Assembly: GCF_004765795.1 (NCBI RefSeq)
Contig: NZ_SBIV01000004.1
Location: forward strand, 1 to 64,000
Length of the DNA stretch: 64,000 bases
Origin: Halorussus marinus
GTDB lineage: Archaea > Halobacteriota > Halobacteria > Halobacteriales > Haladaptataceae
Direction: 5' to 3'
Positions 17,158 through 25,763 of the stretch are shown here, in pieces (position 1 is the stretch's first letter; the number at the start of each line of letters is the position of its first letter). A program made the position numbers and the translations under genes. Below the pieces are notes generated by a model that saw only the letters and a list, made by a program, of their open reading frames with translations, was not told where the DNA came from and made no database searches.

Positions 17158-18688
17158 GTTTCTTGTCGGGCTGGGCGTCGCGCTTGCTCGCGAGCAGTTC
17201 GAGGTCCTCGATCAGCCGCGGGCGGGTCTCGGTCGGTTCGAGCACGTCGTCGACGAACCCGCGGTCGGCCGCGGTGTAGGGGTTGGCGAACTCCTCGCGA
17301 TACTCCTCGATGAGCTCCTCGCGGCGGGCCTCGGTGTCGTCGGCCGCGTCGAGTTCGTCGCTGTAGAGGACGTTGACCGCGCCCTTCGGCCCCATCACCG
17401 CGATCTCGGCGGTCGGCCACGCGTAGTTGACGTCCGCCCCGATGTGCTTGGAAGCCATCACGTCGTAGGCGCCGCCGTAGGCCTTCCGGGTGATGACCGT
17501 CAACAGCGGCACGGTGGCCTCCGAGTAGGCGTACAGGAGCTTCGCGCCGTGGCGGATGATGCCGCCGTGCTCCTGATCGGTGCCGGGCATGAAGCCGGGC
17601 ACGTCGACGAAGGTGACGATCGGGATGTTGAACGAGTCGCAAAACCGCACGAACCGGGCGGCCTTCTCGCTGGCCTCGATGTCGAGGGTGCCGGCGTTGA
17701 CGCGGGGCTGGTTCGCCACGACGCCGACCGACCGGCCGTCGAGCCGCGAGAATCCGATCACCATGTTCTTGGCGTACCCCTCCTGGACCTCGAAAAAGGA
17801 GTCCTCGTCGACGACGCCCTCGATCACCCGCTTCATGTCGTAGGGCTTCTTGGGCTGGTCGGGGACCACGCTGGTGAGCGCCTCGTCGCGGCGCTCGGGG
17901 TCGTCCCACGGCTCGACCCGCGGCGGGTCCTCGACGTTGTTCTGAGGGACGTACGACAGCAGACGGCGGATGTCATCGAGCGCCTGCTTCTCGTCGGCTT
18001 CCGAGAAGTGCGAGACCCCGCTGGTCGACTCGTGGGTCTTCGCGCCCCCGAGTTCCTCGAAGGAGACCTGCTCGCCCGTCACCGTCTCGATGACGTCCGG
18101 GCCGGTGATGAACATGTGGCTGGTGTCCTCGACCATGAAGATGAAGTCGGTGATGGCGGGCGAGTAGACCGCGCCGCCGGCACACGGCCCCATGATCGCC
18201 GAGATCTGGGGGATGACGCCCGACGCCTCGGTGTTGCGCCGGAAGATCTCGGCGTAGCCCGCGAGCGAGGCGACCCCCTCCTGAATCCGGGCGCCGGCCG
18301 AGTCGTTGAGCCCGATGACGGGCGCGCCCACCTCCATCGCCTTGTCCATCACCTTACAGACCTTCTCGGCGAACACCTCGCCGAGCGAGCCTCCGAAGAC
18401 GGTGAAGTCGTGGGCGAACACGAACGTCTTTCGCCCGTTGACCTCGCCGTAGCCGGTGATCACGCCGTCGCCTTTGATCTGTTTTTCCTCCATCCCGAAG
18501 TTGTGGCTCCGGTGGGTCCGGAGCTGGTCGAACTCGTTGAACGTGCCGTCGTCGAGGAAGTAGTCGATGCGCTCGCGCGCGGTCATCTTACCCTTCTCGT
18601 GTTGGGACTCGATGCGGTCTTCCCCGCCGCCGAGAAGCGCCTCCTCGCGGAGCTGTCGCAGCTCGTCGAGCTTGTCCTCCATCGTCAC
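17138..18688 (-). CDS. pccB: Acyl-CoA (propionyl-CoA) carboxylase, carboxyltransferase subunit
   Basis: The 516-residue protein is the carboxyltransferase that moves the carboxyl group from biotin to the acyl-CoA. It shows both crotonase-like halves: the N-terminal acyl-CoA region with [19 protein letters not shown] and [32 protein letters not shown], and the C-terminal biotin-binding half with [13 protein letters not shown] and [14 protein letters not shown]. Length is normal for PccB. It precedes and overlaps pccX; pccA is a separate unit further left. The start could be ATG 18688 or ATG 18682 (MEDKLDEL). Substrate preference, propionyl- versus acetyl-CoA, cannot be read with certainty. Confidence 0.93.
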   Translation of the reverse strand: MTMEDKLDELRQLREEALLGGGEDRIESQHEKGKMTARERIDYFLDDGTFNEFDQLRTHRSHNFGMEEKQIKGDGVITGYGEVNGRKTFVFAHDFTVFGGSLGEVFAEKVCKVMDKAMEVGAPVIGLNDSAGARIQEGVASLAGYAEIFRRNTEASGVIPQISAIMGPCAGGAVYSPAITDFIFMVEDTSHMFITGPDVIETVTGEQVSFEELGGAKTHESTSGVSHFSEADEKQALDDIRRLLSYVPQNNVEDPPRVEPWDDPERRDEALTSVVPDQPKKPYDMKRVIEGVVDEDSFFEVQEGYAKNMVIGFSRLDGRSVGVVANQPRVNAGTLDIEASEKAARFVRFCDSFNIPIVTFVDVPGFMPGTDQEHGGIIRHGAKLLYAYSEATVPLLTVITRKAYGGAYDVMASKHIGADVNYAWPTAEIAVMGPKGAVNVLYSDELDAADDTEARREELIEEYREEFANPYTAADRGFVDDVLEPTETRPRLIEDLELLASKRDAQPDKKHGNIPL

Positions 18689-18805
18689 GGTCGATCCCTC
18701 CGATGGCTACTCATCGGCCGAGTGGAGGACCACGGCGCGGAAAAGCGTTGCTAAAAGGAGGTTCGACGCGGACGGCCGACGGTCTCGCCCGCGCGTTCGG
18801 CCCGA

Positions 18806-19192
18806 TCAGGCCGACGTTTCCGTCTCGGCGAGCACGCTCCGGAGCGCCGAGCCAAGCTCCTTGAACAGGTCCATCTCCATCTCGTCGGTGGTCACGAACG
18901 CGCCGTGGTCGCCGACGATGACGCGGGTGAGAAACCCCCGGTCGAACACGCGCATCGTGAACTGGTAGTCGCCGAGCTCGGTGTCCTGATACAGCGACTG
19001 GGAGTGAAACCCCAGCCGCTCGTTGTCGGCGAACCCCACGAGGTCGGCGTCGGACTCGAGGTCGCTCCGGAGGTAGAGCTGTTGCTCGGCGTCTTCGGTG
19101 AAGTACGTCACGCTCCTGAGCTCGTCGCCGACGGCCGTCCGGCACGCGCTCACGAGCTGGTCTTCGAGGTCGGCAGGTGGTGTGTCCGCCAT
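18806..19192 (-). CDS. Small haloarchaeal protein (DUF7522-like)
   Basis: From ATG 19192 the product has 128 residues, MADTPPADLEDQLVSACR onward. It contains the block VGDELRSVTYFTEDAEQQLYLRSDL and LGFADN-like and FHSQSL segments, ending in an amphipathic helix. These features resemble the DUF7522 family of haloarchaeal proteins, for which no function is known. A longer in-frame start at 19243 would add 17 residues with no resemblance to the family. It stands 117 bases upstream of nothing obviously related; pccB begins about 120 bases further along, so co-transcription is possible but not shown. Confidence 0.7.
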   Translation of the reverse strand: MADTPPADLEDQLVSACRTAVGDELRSVTYFTEDAEQQLYLRSDLESDADLVGFADNERLGFHSQSLYQDTELGDYQFTMRVFDRGFLTRVIVGDHGAFVTTDEMEMDLFKELGSALRSVLAETETSA

Positions 19193-19289
19193 GTTTGTAC
19201 GTTTCTCCCACAGTCTCAAAAGTGCTTGTGGCGTCGCCGACACGTAGGAATCGGCGCCGGGAGTTTTGATTCGGCCGGGCCGACCGCGT

Positions 19290-20258
19290 TCAGGTCCAGT
19301 GGGCCTCGCCGGGCTGGTCGCGGAACACCGCCCGCTGGAGCAGGGCGACCGCCTTTTCGAGCCCCTCGTTCGAGCTGGTCAGCGAATCCTCGTGTTCGAT
19401 CGAGAGCGCGCCGTCGTAGCCGATCATCCGCAGGGTGCTCACCACGTCCTTCCAGTGGTCCTCGCCGTGGCCGTAGCCGACCGACCGGAACAGCCACGAC
19501 CGGTCGGCCTCCTCGTCGTACGGCGCGGTGTCGAGCACGCCCTTGTACCGCGAATTGGCCTCGTAGATCTTCGTGTCCTTGGCGTGGACGTGGTGGACGG
19601 CGTCGTGTTCGCCGAGGACGCGGATCGCGTCGGTCACGTCGATCCCCTGCCAGTAGAGGTGGCTCGGATCGAAGTTCGCGCCGACCCGGTCGTTGGTCGC
19701 CGCCCGCAATCTGAGCAGGCCGGTCGGCTCGTACACCAGCATGTTGGGGTGCATCTCGATCGCGAGGTCGACGCCCCTGTCGGCGGCGTATTCGGCGACC
19801 TCCGACCAGTAGGGGATCGCGACCTCCTCCCACTGGTACTCGTGGGCGTCGGCGTGCTCGGGGGGCCACGGCGCAGTGATCCAGTTGGGCACCTCGTCGT
19901 TCGGGCCGCCGGCGGGCAGTCCCGAGAAGCAGGTGACGGTTCCGACGTCGAGCTGGTCGGCGAGCCCGATCGCCTCCCGGAGCTCGGTGTCGGCCGCCGC
20001 GGCGGTCTCCTCGTCGGGGTGGAGCGGGTTGTTGTGGGTCGCGAGCGCGGAGATCCGCATCTCGTACTCGTCGAGGCGGTCGGCCAGCTCCCGCTGGGCC
20101 GCCTCGTCGTCGAGGTACTCCTCGCGGGGGAGGTGGTCGTCGCCCGGGTGGCCGCCGACGCCGGGCTCGACGGCGTCGACGCCGATGCCGTGGAGGTACG
20201 CCAGCGCGTCGTCGAGCGACTCGCCGTACAGCGGTGGTGTGTGAACGCCGATGTCCAT
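19290..20258 (-). CDS. Sugar phosphate isomerase/epimerase-like TIM barrel
   Basis: The 322-residue protein belongs to the xylose isomerase-like (AP endonuclease family 2) TIM-barrel group. Expected metal ligands appear as E in DLAIEMHPN, D and H in NFDPSHLYWQG, H in HVHAKDTK and E in LSIEHEDS. Such enzymes isomerise or epimerise sugars or inositols using a divalent metal. The exact substrate cannot be told, and no sugar transporter or kinase lies nearby. The N-terminus MDIGVHTPPLYGESLDD is a natural start. The gene is on its own, 44 bases downstream of the mbf1 gene on the same strand, so they might share a transcript. Confidence 0.85.
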   Translation of the reverse strand: MDIGVHTPPLYGESLDDALAYLHGIGVDAVEPGVGGHPGDDHLPREEYLDDEAAQRELADRLDEYEMRISALATHNNPLHPDEETAAAADTELREAIGLADQLDVGTVTCFSGLPAGGPNDEVPNWITAPWPPEHADAHEYQWEEVAIPYWSEVAEYAADRGVDLAIEMHPNMLVYEPTGLLRLRAATNDRVGANFDPSHLYWQGIDVTDAIRVLGEHDAVHHVHAKDTKIYEANSRYKGVLDTAPYDEEADRSWLFRSVGYGHGEDHWKDVVSTLRMIGYDGALSIEHEDSLTSSNEGLEKAVALLQRAVFRDQPGEAHWT

Positions 20259-20301
20259 ACGCCCACTCCACCACGGACGGCGTGAATAAGATTACGGGGC
20301 G

Positions 20302-20802
20302 TCAGGTCTCCTCGACCAGCGTCACGTCGAGGCGCTGTTCGAGCGCCCGCACGACCGATCCGCCGACGTTCGCCTGATTCGCCCGCCCCTGCTCGACAGC
20401 GAGCAGGTCGTTTTCCGCGAGGTCGAGTTCCTCGGCTAACTCCTCGCGCTGGAGGCCCTCGTCCTGTCGGGCGCTCTCGACTGCCTCGCCGTAGTCGGCG
20501 ACCAGATACGGGAGCGGGTCGTCGTCGTAGTTGGTGCCTTTCTCCTCCCAGTGAGTCGAATCGTCGTTGTAGACGCCGCTTGCCTTCGCGGTGTTCCGAG
20601 CCGCCCGGCGCTTGCGGTCGCCGTCGGTCTCGCGGCCGGTCGTCTTCGCGTTGTCGTTGTGCGAGTCCGCACACTCCGAGCAGACCCGGAGCTGGGCGCC
20701 CGCCACGTTGGCCTCGGTCAGCGAGTCGCTCGACGTGCCACAGAGTTCGCACGCGCCGCTGTCGCCACCGCCGGACGATCCGCCCGTGGAGTACTTCGCC
20801 AT
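20302..20802 (-). CDS. Multiprotein bridging factor 1 (MBF1)-like HTH protein
   Basis: This 166-residue protein combines an N-terminal zinc ribbon (CELCG at residues 18-22 and CSECAD near 44) with a central Lys/Arg-rich linker and a C-terminal XRE-type helix-turn-helix (GEAVESARQDEGLQREELAEEL onward). That order is typical of archaeal MBF1, which binds the ribosome small subunit and transcription machinery. The ATG at 20802 (MAKYSTGGSSGGG) is supported by a TATA-like element at 20827-20834, about 26 bases upstream, so the transcript is probably leaderless. A longer same-frame reading upstream is antisense to the next gene and is not coding. Confidence 0.9.
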   Translation of the reverse strand: MAKYSTGGSSGGGDSGACELCGTSSDSLTEANVAGAQLRVCSECADSHNDNAKTTGRETDGDRKRRAARNTAKASGVYNDDSTHWEEKGTNYDDDPLPYLVADYGEAVESARQDEGLQREELAEELDLAENDLLAVEQGRANQANVGGSVVRALEQRLDVTLVEET

Positions 20803-20907
20803 GAGGGCTATTACGCAGACGACGCATTTGAATACCGGGATTGTGATCGGGTCCCCGCCGCCGGAGTAAGATTCATACCGGTCCCGTTCGTAGTTAGATC
20901 GATACGC

Positions 20908-21327
20908 ATGGAACCGGAGGGTTCGACCGACGCCGACGAAGCGGCGAACGAACCGGCGGTGAGCGTCGACGCCGGGTTCGACGCCATCGCGGACGCCAGA
21001 CGCCGCTACGCGCTCTACTACCTCAGAGAGCGCGAGTCGGCGACGCTCGACGAGCTCGCGACCGTGGTGACCGGCTGGCTCGCCGCGCGGAACGACCCCG
21101 ACGGTGCCGGGAGTCGGGCCGACCGCGACCGGACGCGGATCGACCTCCACCACGTCCAGTTGCCGACCCTCGCGTCGGCGGGCGTGATCAGCTACGACGA
21201 CCAGACCGGCGGGGTCGAACTCGAATCCCTGCCGGCGTTCCTCGACGGCGTGCTCGACCAGTCGCTGGCCGACGAGCGGGCCGCCGCAGAGCGCGAACGA
21301 CGCGAATCGACCGACGAACGGGGGTAA
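20908..21327 (+). CDS. DUF7344-type winged-helix protein
   Basis: The 139-residue protein contains FDAIADARRRYALYYLRERESATLDELAT, the mark of the haloarchaeal DUF7344 winged-helix domain. It is followed by IDLHHVQLPTLASAGVISYD, in which the H-LP-L-GLI segment completes the fold. Members are predicted transcription regulators. The start at ATG 20908 follows a run of promoter-like AT bases at 20868-20890. It ends 12 bases before a DICT-domain gene and probably forms an operon with it. Partner, signal and targets are unknown. Confidence 0.8.
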   Translation: MEPEGSTDADEAANEPAVSVDAGFDAIADARRRYALYYLRERESATLDELATVVTGWLAARNDPDGAGSRADRDRTRIDLHHVQLPTLASAGVISYDDQTGGVELESLPAFLDGVLDQSLADERAAAERERRESTDERG

Positions 21328-21339
21328 GCCACCGAGACC

Positions 21340-22071
21340 ATGACACTGGAGGCGTTTCTCGACGACATCGCGGCGCGCGAGAAGACGATCACCGTGTACG
21401 CGCCCGAGCCCTACGAGCCCCTCGAAGCCCAGTTCGAGACGCGGAACGTCGCGATCGAACACGAACCGCTCCCCGACGACGGCTCGGGCGGGTTCGTCGT
21501 GGTGACCGAGGGGGGCGAGTTCGCCGGCTCGGTCGGGATCAACGCGGTCCGGGACCTGTTCGAAGTGCCGAACGGCAACGCGATCGTGGCGACCGACGCC
21601 ACGCGGGCGCTGATGGATCTGCTCGCGGAGACGACGTTCGTGTCGTTCGACAAGCGCCGGATGCTGGGGGCCACCCGAGAGATCGAAGACCGGGCGTACC
21701 GGACCGGGACGGGGACGCTCCGGACGGGGTTTCAACGGTTCGACGCCCTCGCCGCCCAGCGGGAGGTCTACGAGTCGCTGGCCGCCAACTCCAGTCTCGA
21801 CGTCCACGTCTACGCCCTCCGCGACTGGAGCGCCGAGGTCCCCGTGGCCGAGGGACTCACGATCCACACGCCCCACGCGGCCGAGGTCGGCGCGTTCTGG
21901 TTCGTGGTGTTCGACGGGGGCGACGACCCCGAGCAGGCGTGTGCGCTCCTCGCGGCCGAGCGCGACGACGACCCCGGACGATTCCGGGGGTTCTGGACCT
22001 ACGACTCCGAAGCGGTCGCGGACCTCGACGCCTACCTGTCGGCGGCGTACGGGAGCCCCCGAAAGCGATAG
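21340..22071 (+). CDS. DICT sensory-domain protein
   Basis: The 243-residue protein begins MTLEAFLDDIAAREKTITVYAP and includes ALMDLLAETTFVSFDKRRMLGATREIEDRA, the core of the DICT (diguanylate cyclase and two-component) sensory domain; LTIHTPHAAEVGAFWFVVFDG is the usual second half. In haloarchaea the domain stands alone or precedes output modules; here there is none. It lies 12 bases downstream of the DUF7344 regulator, so a sensor-regulator pair is a reasonable inference. A thioesterase gene follows 32 bases downstream on the same strand. Confidence 0.85.
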   Translation: MTLEAFLDDIAAREKTITVYAPEPYEPLEAQFETRNVAIEHEPLPDDGSGGFVVVTEGGEFAGSVGINAVRDLFEVPNGNAIVATDATRALMDLLAETTFVSFDKRRMLGATREIEDRAYRTGTGTLRTGFQRFDALAAQREVYESLAANSSLDVHVYALRDWSAEVPVAEGLTIHTPHAAEVGAFWFVVFDGGDDPEQACALLAAERDDDPGRFRGFWTYDSEAVADLDAYLSAAYGSPRKR

Positions 22072-22103
22072 ACCGAACTATCGGCGGCGACGAGTGGCGA
22101 GCG

Positions 22104-22505
22104 ATGACCGACTACTCGTTCGAGACGCAGATCGACGTCCGGTTCAGAGACCTCGACGCGATGGGACACGTCAACAACGCCGTGTACGCGACCTACATGG
22201 AGGAGGCCCGCACCGCCTACTTCGCGGCGGTGGTCGACAGGAATCTCTCGGAGACCCCTTCGGTGCTGGCGAACCTCGAACTCCAGTTTCGCCAGTCGGT
22301 CACGCTCGGCGACGACCTCACCGTCGCGGTCCGGGTGCCCGAACTCGGCGAGTCGTCGATCCCGATGGAGTACGAGATGCGGGTCGACGGCGAGGTGGCG
22401 GCGACCGGCGAGGCCGTCCAAGTGGTGATCGACCCCGACACGGAGTCGTCGCGACCGATCCCCGAGGAGTGGCGCGAGAAGATCGAAGCCTACGAGGGGC
22501 TGTAG
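22104..22505 (+). CDS. Hotdog-fold acyl-CoA thioesterase
   Basis: This 133-residue protein has the 4-hydroxybenzoyl-CoA-thioesterase-like hotdog fold: VRFRDLDAMGHVNNAVYATYMEEAR at residues about 11-35, with the catalytic Asp in RDLDAMGHVNN. It hydrolyses acyl-CoA or related thioesters; chain-length preference is unknown. The start ATG 22104 (MTDYSFETQI) matches family length; the longer upstream reading lies in the DICT gene. It is the third gene of a probable operon (DUF7344, DICT, thioesterase). Confidence 0.9.
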   Translation: MTDYSFETQIDVRFRDLDAMGHVNNAVYATYMEEARTAYFAAVVDRNLSETPSVLANLELQFRQSVTLGDDLTVAVRVPELGESSIPMEYEMRVDGEVAATGEAVQVVIDPDTESSRPIPEEWREKIEAYEGL

Positions 22506-22668
22506 CTCGCGGTCGCCGGCCTCGACAGCGGCCGCTCGGCGTTCTGGGCCCTCGACCGAACGTAGCGCTATCGCTCGATACGTAACGTCCGAAGGAATTG
22601 TGCGTGGGTGCAGTCCCAAGGGACTCCACCTGCATCGTCCTCGGCGGCGACGCCGCCTCAGTATGCGA
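22506..22668. other. Intergenic region between convergent genes with two hairpins
   Basis: This segment lies between the 3' ends of the thioesterase gene and the leftward tRNA-Leu gene. It has a hairpin at 22607-22630 (GGTG-C-AGTCCC, loop AA, GGGACT-C-CACC, one mismatch) and one at 22643-22657 (GGCGGC, loop GAC, GCCGCC). They could mark termination or processing points of the convergent transcripts. No gene is visible. Confidence 0.4.
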
Positions 22669-22753
<85 letters not shown>

Positions 22754-22893
22754 TCGCTGTGTCTTACTGCACTCAATCGTAGACGCTACCCGAATAAAAG
22801 GCCTTTCGTTTCAACTCCGGGACGGCACGGCTACACACGCCGGCGCGAGCCGACACGGCAAGGCGTATTTGGAACCGGTTCCAACGCCCGACT

Positions 22894-23448
22894 ATGCAAC
22901 GATTCGTCGAGCGCAACGTCCCCGCCGTCGCCGGGGTGCTGTCGGTGGTCTCGCTCGCGCTGGTGTTCGCCGCCGCGCTTCAGGTCGTCCCCGCGGGCGT
23001 GTTGCCGCGGGCGCCCGAGTCCGTGCTCGCGGCCATCCCGCACGTCAACGCCGCGATCAACGCCGTCGCGTTCGTCGTCGTCGCGGCGGCGTGGCGCGCG
23101 ATCCGACGCGGGAACGTCGAGCGCCACCGGAAGGGGATGGCCGCGGGCGTCGCGCTGTTCGCGGCGTTCCTCGCGCTGTACCTCTACCGGGTCGCGCTTC
23201 TCGGACCGACGTCGTTCGAGGGACCGGCGATGATCGAGCAGTTCGTCTACTACCCGATCCTGGCGATTCACGTCGTGCTGGCGGTCGTCTGCGTCCCGCT
23301 TTTGTACTACGTCCTGCTACTTGCACTGACTCGCTCGACCGCCGAACTGTCGACGACGAACCACCCGCGCGTCGGCCGGGTCGCGGCGTCGCTGTGGCTG
23401 ATCTCGTTCGGCCTCGGGGTCGTGGTCTACCTGCTGCTCTACCTCTAG
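22894..23448 (+). CDS. DUF420 membrane protein
   Basis: The 184-residue protein has five predicted membrane spans and the DUF420 layout. HVNAAINAVAFVVVAAAWRAI lies in helix 2, followed by the charged ERHRKGM loop, and conserved histidines lie in HVNA, RHRKG and HVVLAVVCVPL. DUF420 proteins include bacterial CtaM, needed for assembly of haem-copper cytochrome oxidases, so a role in respiratory haem-protein maturation is plausible here, but no oxidase gene is in the window. The start MQRFVERNVPAVAGV is natural. It stands alone downstream of the tRNA-Leu. Confidence 0.85.
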   Translation: MQRFVERNVPAVAGVLSVVSLALVFAAALQVVPAGVLPRAPESVLAAIPHVNAAINAVAFVVVAAAWRAIRRGNVERHRKGMAAGVALFAAFLALYLYRVALLGPTSFEGPAMIEQFVYYPILAIHVVLAVVCVPLLYYVLLLALTRSTAELSTTNHPRVGRVAASLWLISFGLGVVVYLLLYL

Positions 23449-23465
23449 GGGTCGTCTCCGTAGGT

Positions 23466-23490
23466 CACCACCACCACCACCACCACCACC
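23466..23490. repeat. (CAC)8 trinucleotide repeat
   Basis: Eight perfect copies of CAC plus one C lie in the gap between the DUF420 gene and purF, 17 bases after the former's stop codon. It is not in a gene in the chosen annotation; a frame across it would give poly-His. Short perfect triplet runs change length easily by slippage, so copy number may vary between isolates. Confidence 0.85.
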
Positions 23491-23585
23491 TCCCGCGCGT
23501 CAGCCCCCTCGCGGAAGTGTCGGCCCAACGACGAGGCCCGCGGTAACGATTGGGGCCGGTAGTCCGGGCGGGATTCGGGACGGAA

Positions 23586-25058
23586 CTAATCGTCGGCGCC
23601 CGCGACGCCCCCGATCTCGGGCCGGGTGACCTCGCGGTCGGTCTCCTCGCCCTCGACGTCGTAGGGGTACTCGCCGGTGACACAGCCCAGACAGAGATCC
23701 GCCTGCGAGCGCCCGAGCGCCTCGGCGACCGCCTCCGTCGAGAGGTACGAGAGGCTGTCGGCCGCGATCGCCTCCCGGATCTCCTCGACCGACTTGTCGG
23801 CGGCGATGAGCTCCTCGCGGGTCGCCATGTCGATGCCCATGTAGCAGGGCGCGACGATCGGCGGCGCGCCGATCCGCATGTGGACCTCCTCGGCGCCGCA
23901 GTCCTTGAGCAGATCGACGAGCTGTGTCGAGGTCGTCCCGCGGACGATCGAGTCGTCGATCAGCGTGACCGTCTTGCCCTCGACGGTCGACTTGATGGGA
24001 TTGAGCTTGAGCCGGACCGCCCGCTCGCGCTCGTCCTGCGTCGGCATGATGAACGTGCGACCGACGTAGCGGTTTTTCATCAGCCCCTCGGCGAACTCGA
24101 CGCCCGACCCCTCTTCCTGTGCGGCCTCGGCGTAGCCGCTCGCGAACGCACGACCCGAGTCGGGGACCGGCATCACCACGTCGGTCTCGATGCCGCCCTC
24201 CTCCCAGAGCTGGCGGCCGAGCTCCCGGCGGACCTCGTAGACCAGCTCGTCGTCGATGACGCTGTCGGGCCGGGCGAAGTAGACGTGCTCGAAAAAGCAG
24301 TGTGCGGTGTTCTCACGCTCGAACAGCTGATAGGAGTCGAACCCCTCGCCGCCGGGGTGGAGGACGACGAGTTCGCCGGGTCTCACGTCCCGGACGAGTT
24401 CGCCGTCGAGGGTGTCGATGGCGGCCGACTCGCTGGCGAGGACGTAGCCGTCTTCGAGTTCGCCGATACAGAGCGGTCGGTTGCCCTCGGGGTCCCGGAC
24501 GCCGAGGACGGTGTCGTCGTGGGTGATCGTCAGCGAGTACGAGCCGTGGATGCGACCCATGGTCCGCTTGACCGCGCGGACGAGGTCGGATTCGAGGAGG
24601 TTGCGCGCGAGGTCGTGGGCGATGACTTCGGTGTCGCCGTCGCTGGTGAACGCGTGGCCCTGCGCGGCGAGTTCCTCGCGGACCTCGTCGGCGTTGACGA
24701 GGTTGCCGTTGTGACTCAGGCCGAGCGCGCCGCTCTTGAACGAGACGGTGAACGGCTGGGCGCAGGACTTGTTGACGCTCCCGGCGGTCGGATACCGGAC
24801 GTGACCGATGCCGGCGCTCCCCCGGAGGTCCGCGATGTCGTCCTCGCCGAAGGCGTCGCCGACCAGCCCCATCTCGACGTGGCTGTGCTGTTGGAACCCG
24901 TCGTGGGTGACGATGCCCGCCGACTCCTGCCCGCGGTGCTGGAGGGCGTACAGCGAGTAGTAGAGCGGGCGTGCGGCGTCGCGCTCTTCGAGCGAGACCC
25001 CGACGACGCCGCATTTCTCGGTCGGACCCGAATGGGTCGCGTCCCGGCCGTTTGGCAT
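23586..25058 (-). CDS. purF: Amidophosphoribosyltransferase (purine step 1)
   Basis: The 490-residue enzyme converts PRPP and glutamine to phosphoribosylamine. C16 in EKCGVVGV is the amidase nucleophile after a 15-residue propeptide, followed by LQHRGQESAGI and GHVRYPTAG. The PRPP site is VTLIDDSIVRGTTS. Cysteines at C254 (TAHCFFEH), PIVAPCYMG and DLCLGCVTG match the four Fe-S ligands of the Bacillus-type enzyme, implying a [4Fe-4S] cluster and propeptide processing. A TATA-like TAGTAAAAAC lies about 26 bases before ATG 25058, so the transcript is probably leaderless. The C-terminal 25 residues are an acidic addition. Confidence 0.95.
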   Translation of the reverse strand: MPNGRDATHSGPTEKCGVVGVSLEERDAARPLYYSLYALQHRGQESAGIVTHDGFQQHSHVEMGLVGDAFGEDDIADLRGSAGIGHVRYPTAGSVNKSCAQPFTVSFKSGALGLSHNGNLVNADEVREELAAQGHAFTSDGDTEVIAHDLARNLLESDLVRAVKRTMGRIHGSYSLTITHDDTVLGVRDPEGNRPLCIGELEDGYVLASESAAIDTLDGELVRDVRPGELVVLHPGGEGFDSYQLFERENTAHCFFEHVYFARPDSVIDDELVYEVRRELGRQLWEEGGIETDVVMPVPDSGRAFASGYAEAAQEEGSGVEFAEGLMKNRYVGRTFIMPTQDERERAVRLKLNPIKSTVEGKTVTLIDDSIVRGTTSTQLVDLLKDCGAEEVHMRIGAPPIVAPCYMGIDMATREELIAADKSVEEIREAIAADSLSYLSTEAVAEALGRSQADLCLGCVTGEYPYDVEGEETDREVTRPEIGGVAGADD

Positions 25059-25248
25059 GGACGATTGTAAGGGAGTCCGGTAGTAAAAACCCTCGCTATC
25101 GTGTCGAAATCGCTCCTTCTCGGCCGGAATGTGCCCACGTTCGTGGATAGTCCGCCGCGGCGACCGCGTCCCCGAGACCGCGCCCCGGACGACGGAGCCG
25201 CGGCTGGCCGATCGATTCACCGAGAAGATGCGCCCGATCCGGCGGCGT

Positions 25249-25422
25249 CTACTCGCCAGCCTTGCTCTGCCACTCGTAGTCGCGGCGCTTGCTCGACTTG
25301 CCGAAGCCGCACGACGAGCACTCTTTCTTCTTGACGTGATACGACTTTTCGCCACAGCGACGACACTTGACGTGGGTCGTCGTGTTCTTCTTCCCCTGGC
25401 TCGGGGTGCCTGCACCAGTCAT
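25249..25422 (-). CDS. rpl37e: Large ribosomal subunit protein eL37
   Basis: This 57-residue protein ([20 protein letters not shown] to KAGE) has the eL37 zinc ribbon CRRC (20-23) and CSSC (35-38) between KSYHVKKKE and the [13 protein letters not shown] block. It binds 23S rRNA in the 50S subunit. It is the second gene of an lsm-rpl37e unit: its ATG overlaps the lsm stop codon (ATGA, 4 bp), the standard arrangement in haloarchaea, linking ribosome and RNA-processing proteins. It is short enough to be missed by simple frame filters. Confidence 0.96.
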   Translation of the reverse strand: MTGAGTPSQGKKNTTTHVKCRRCGEKSYHVKKKECSSCGFGKSSKRRDYEWQSKAGE

Positions 25423-25610
25423 GGGTTAATCGACACGAGGTTGTCGCCGCGTATAATCGTTGTGTCTTCCTCCGCGGTGTCTTCCAGCACGAGATTCATG
25501 TGCTGGTCGTAGCCGGTCAGCGTCCCCACGAACTCCTCGCCGCCTTTCAGGCGCACCGTGACCTCCTCGTCGAGGGAGGCCTCCAGTACGTCGAGCGGTC
25601 GTCCACTCAT
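25419..25610 (-). CDS. lsm: Sm-like archaeal protein (Lsm)
   Basis: The 63-residue Lsm has Sm motif 1 ([30 protein letters not shown]) and motif 2 ([12 protein letters not shown]). It forms heptameric rings that bind U-rich RNA in RNA processing and decay. ATG 25610 gives the family start MSGRPLDVL; the upstream in-frame start at 25715 adds 35 residues with no homology. A TATA-like TTTAAGAG at 25634-25641 supports a leaderless transcript from 25610. It is coupled to rpl37e by a 4-base overlap. Confidence 0.96.
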   Translation of the reverse strand: MSGRPLDVLEASLDEEVTVRLKGGEEFVGTLTGYDQHMNLVLEDTAEEDTTIIRGDNLVSINP

Positions 25611-25763
25611 ACCATTAGCGGCACCCGTCGAACTCTTAAACGTACCGGTAGATGGCTCCCTAAAGTAAGTTTCAGTGGTCAGATTTTTGATGTAATCGGG
25701 CGTCGGACGGCTCACCCCGAGGGGACCGTCGGGGTTTTTTACCGGCGGGCATTACGAACGGTC

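Noticed and set aside
23550-25070. 506-codon plus-strand frame across purF
   Set aside because: It is antisense to purF, whose family motifs and Fe-S cysteines are clear.
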